From: Syntrophaceae bacterium
GTDB taxonomy: Bacteria; Desulfobacterota; Syntrophia; Syntrophales; Smithellaceae
DNA: 6,292 bases
Reading direction: 5' to 3'
Assembly: GCA_003506745.1 (NCBI GenBank)
Contig: DNYQ01000105.1
Span: forward strand, 1,025 to 7,316
Shown: positions 5,866 through 6,292 of the stretch, in pieces
Position numbering within the stretch: position 1 is the first letter of the stretch
Layout: the number at the start of each line of letters is the position of its first letter
Position numbers and translations under genes: made by a program
Notes under the pieces: generated by a model
Databases searched by the model: none
What the model saw: the letters and a program-made list of their open reading frames with translations, nothing else
Told to the model about the DNA's origin: nothing

Positions 5866-5989
5866 CTCCTCATCGAAGCCTGCGAAGTTAGCTGAAGGGC
5901 TCGGGCCGAAGAGGTTGCCTTACGCCAAAAGCGATCCGCCCCAAAAAAATGGTTCCTCCGCTCCTGTAAAGTCAGGATTAAGCATTTTC
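5866..5989 (-). promoter_or_regulatory. c-di-AMP riboswitch (ydaO-yuaA class) upstream of kup
   Basis: Read on the minus strand, the leader contains the conserved blocks of the ydaO-yuaA aptamer in the correct order: GCTTAATCCTGA (5983-5972); ACAGGAGCGGAGGAACCA (5967-5950), where TCCTG and CAGGA close a hairpin; TTGGGGCGGATCGC (5944-5931); GCGTAAGGCAACCTC (5925-5911); and CGGCCCGAGCCC followed by TTCAGCTAACTTCGCA (5908-5881). The first block GCTT can pair with AGGC at 5880-5877 to close the outer P1 stem. This RNA class binds two c-di-AMP molecules and in known cases switches genes off when c-di-AMP is high. Potassium transporters are frequent targets, because c-di-AMP rises with cellular K+. 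The position, 60 nt before kup, fits that role. The assignment rests on remembered consensus blocks, not on a covariance search. Confidence 0.9.
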
Positions 5990-5996
5990 ACGGCTA

Positions 5997-6023
5997 ATTA
6001 AAGCATCTGCTGCGGGATGTCAA
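5997..6023 (-). promoter_or_regulatory. Promoter for the riboswitch-kup-cupin transcript
   Basis: On the minus strand a perfect TTGACA (6023-6018) is followed after 15 nt by TTTAAT (6002-5997, five of six matches), which is preceded by TG one base upstream, giving an extended -10 (TGCTTTAAT). The predicted start near 5990 falls exactly at the 5' edge of the riboswitch. The promoter sits just downstream of the terminator of the hydratase gene, which makes kup an independent unit. The short spacer is the only weakness. Confidence 0.6.
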
Positions 6024-6045
6024 TATCATTTATTAGGAGAAAAGG

Positions 6046-6080
6046 AAAAACGCAGGGGCGCGTAAAAATTACCCCTGCGT
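6046..6080 (-). terminator. Rho-independent terminator of the enoyl-CoA hydratase gene
   Basis: On the minus strand ACGCAGGGG (6080-6072) pairs perfectly with CCCCTGCGT (6058-6050), and the RNA continues in TTTTT (6050-6046). The loop can form a small extra TAA/TTA stem. It starts 14 nt after the stop codon at 6095. The plus strand also ends in a short T run (6082-6086), so it could work in both directions. Confidence 0.88.
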
Positions 6081-6094
6081 CTTTTTGGGGGAAA

Positions 6095-6292
6095 TCATTC
6101 GCCGGTGAAGTTCGGTTCGCGCTTCTGCAGGAAAGCGGTAATGCCCTCCACAGCATCCTTGCTGGCGGCCAGTTTCTTTGACCACTCGATGTCCAGCCGC
6201 AGGCCTTCATCGAAGCCCTTTTCCAGTCCGACGCTGATGCCGTCGAGCACTGCGGCCACGGCCAGCGGCGGGCGTTTGGTCAGGGCAACAGC
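6095..6292 (-). CDS. Enoyl-CoA hydratase/isomerase family protein, C-terminal 65 residues
   Basis: The minus strand stays open from the window edge to TGA at 6097-6095 and encodes 65 residues with no start inside, so the N-terminal part lies beyond the right end. The sequence looks like the C-terminal trimerisation helices of a crotonase-fold enzyme. ALTKRPPLAVAAV is followed by GLEKGFDEGLRLDIEWSKKLAASKD and the characteristic ending EGITAFLQKREPNFTGE, which matches the EG-x-x-AFLEKR-x-PNF tail of enoyl-CoA hydratases. Such enzymes hydrate 2-enoyl-CoA to 3-hydroxyacyl-CoA in beta-oxidation or related acyl-CoA pathways. The catalytic glutamates lie outside the window, so hydratase cannot be told from isomerase or diene-CoA hydratase. 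An intrinsic terminator follows directly, so it is the last gene of its transcript. Confidence 0.85.
   Translation of the reverse strand, partial: AVALTKRPPLAVAAVLDGISVGLEKGFDEGLRLDIEWSKKLAASKDAVEGITAFLQKREPNFTGE

Noticed and set aside
5998..6210. 70-codon minus-strand frame near the right end
   Set aside because: It is out of frame with the clear enoyl-CoA hydratase C-terminus and runs through that gene's terminator and the kup promoter.

Overview
This 6.3 kb window looks like chromosomal DNA of an anaerobic, fatty-acid-metabolising bacterium, most likely a deltaproteobacterium of the Syntrophus/Smithella kind. That placement is an inference from the pairing of a FadD-type acyl-CoA ligase with a crotonase-family hydratase, the moderate G+C, the strong AGGAGG-type ribosome binding sites and the overall protein style. 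No search could be run. No insertion sequence, phage, tRNA, rRNA or CRISPR array is visible.

Layout, left to right: the C-terminal part of a universal stress protein (+); a perfectly palindromic bidirectional terminator; a complete FadD-like long-chain acyl-CoA ligase (-); a 427-nt intergenic region with a 7-bp tandem repeat and a large GCAA-capped hairpin; a small amphi-Trp domain protein and a PHP-domain metallophosphoesterase (both +, probably cotranscribed); then, convergent to them, a two-gene unit on the minus strand made of a Kup potassium transporter followed by an exported cupin protein; and finally the C-terminal 65 codons of an enoyl-CoA hydratase/isomerase (-) with its own terminator.

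The most informative element lies in the leader upstream of kup, at about 5866-5989 on the minus strand. It carries the conserved blocks of the ydaO-yuaA class c-di-AMP riboswitch in the right order. It is preceded by a plausible promoter and followed by competing GGAGG and CCTCC segments, one of which is the kup Shine-Dalgarno sequence. The simple reading is that c-di-AMP, which rises when potassium is plentiful, shuts off translation of the potassium importer. The cupin gene starts 6-21 nt after kup and should share its transcript, which would place an uncharacterised periplasmic protein under the same signal.

The acyl-CoA ligase and the hydratase fragment belong to fatty-acid activation and beta-oxidation, but they lie about 4 kb apart in separate transcription units.
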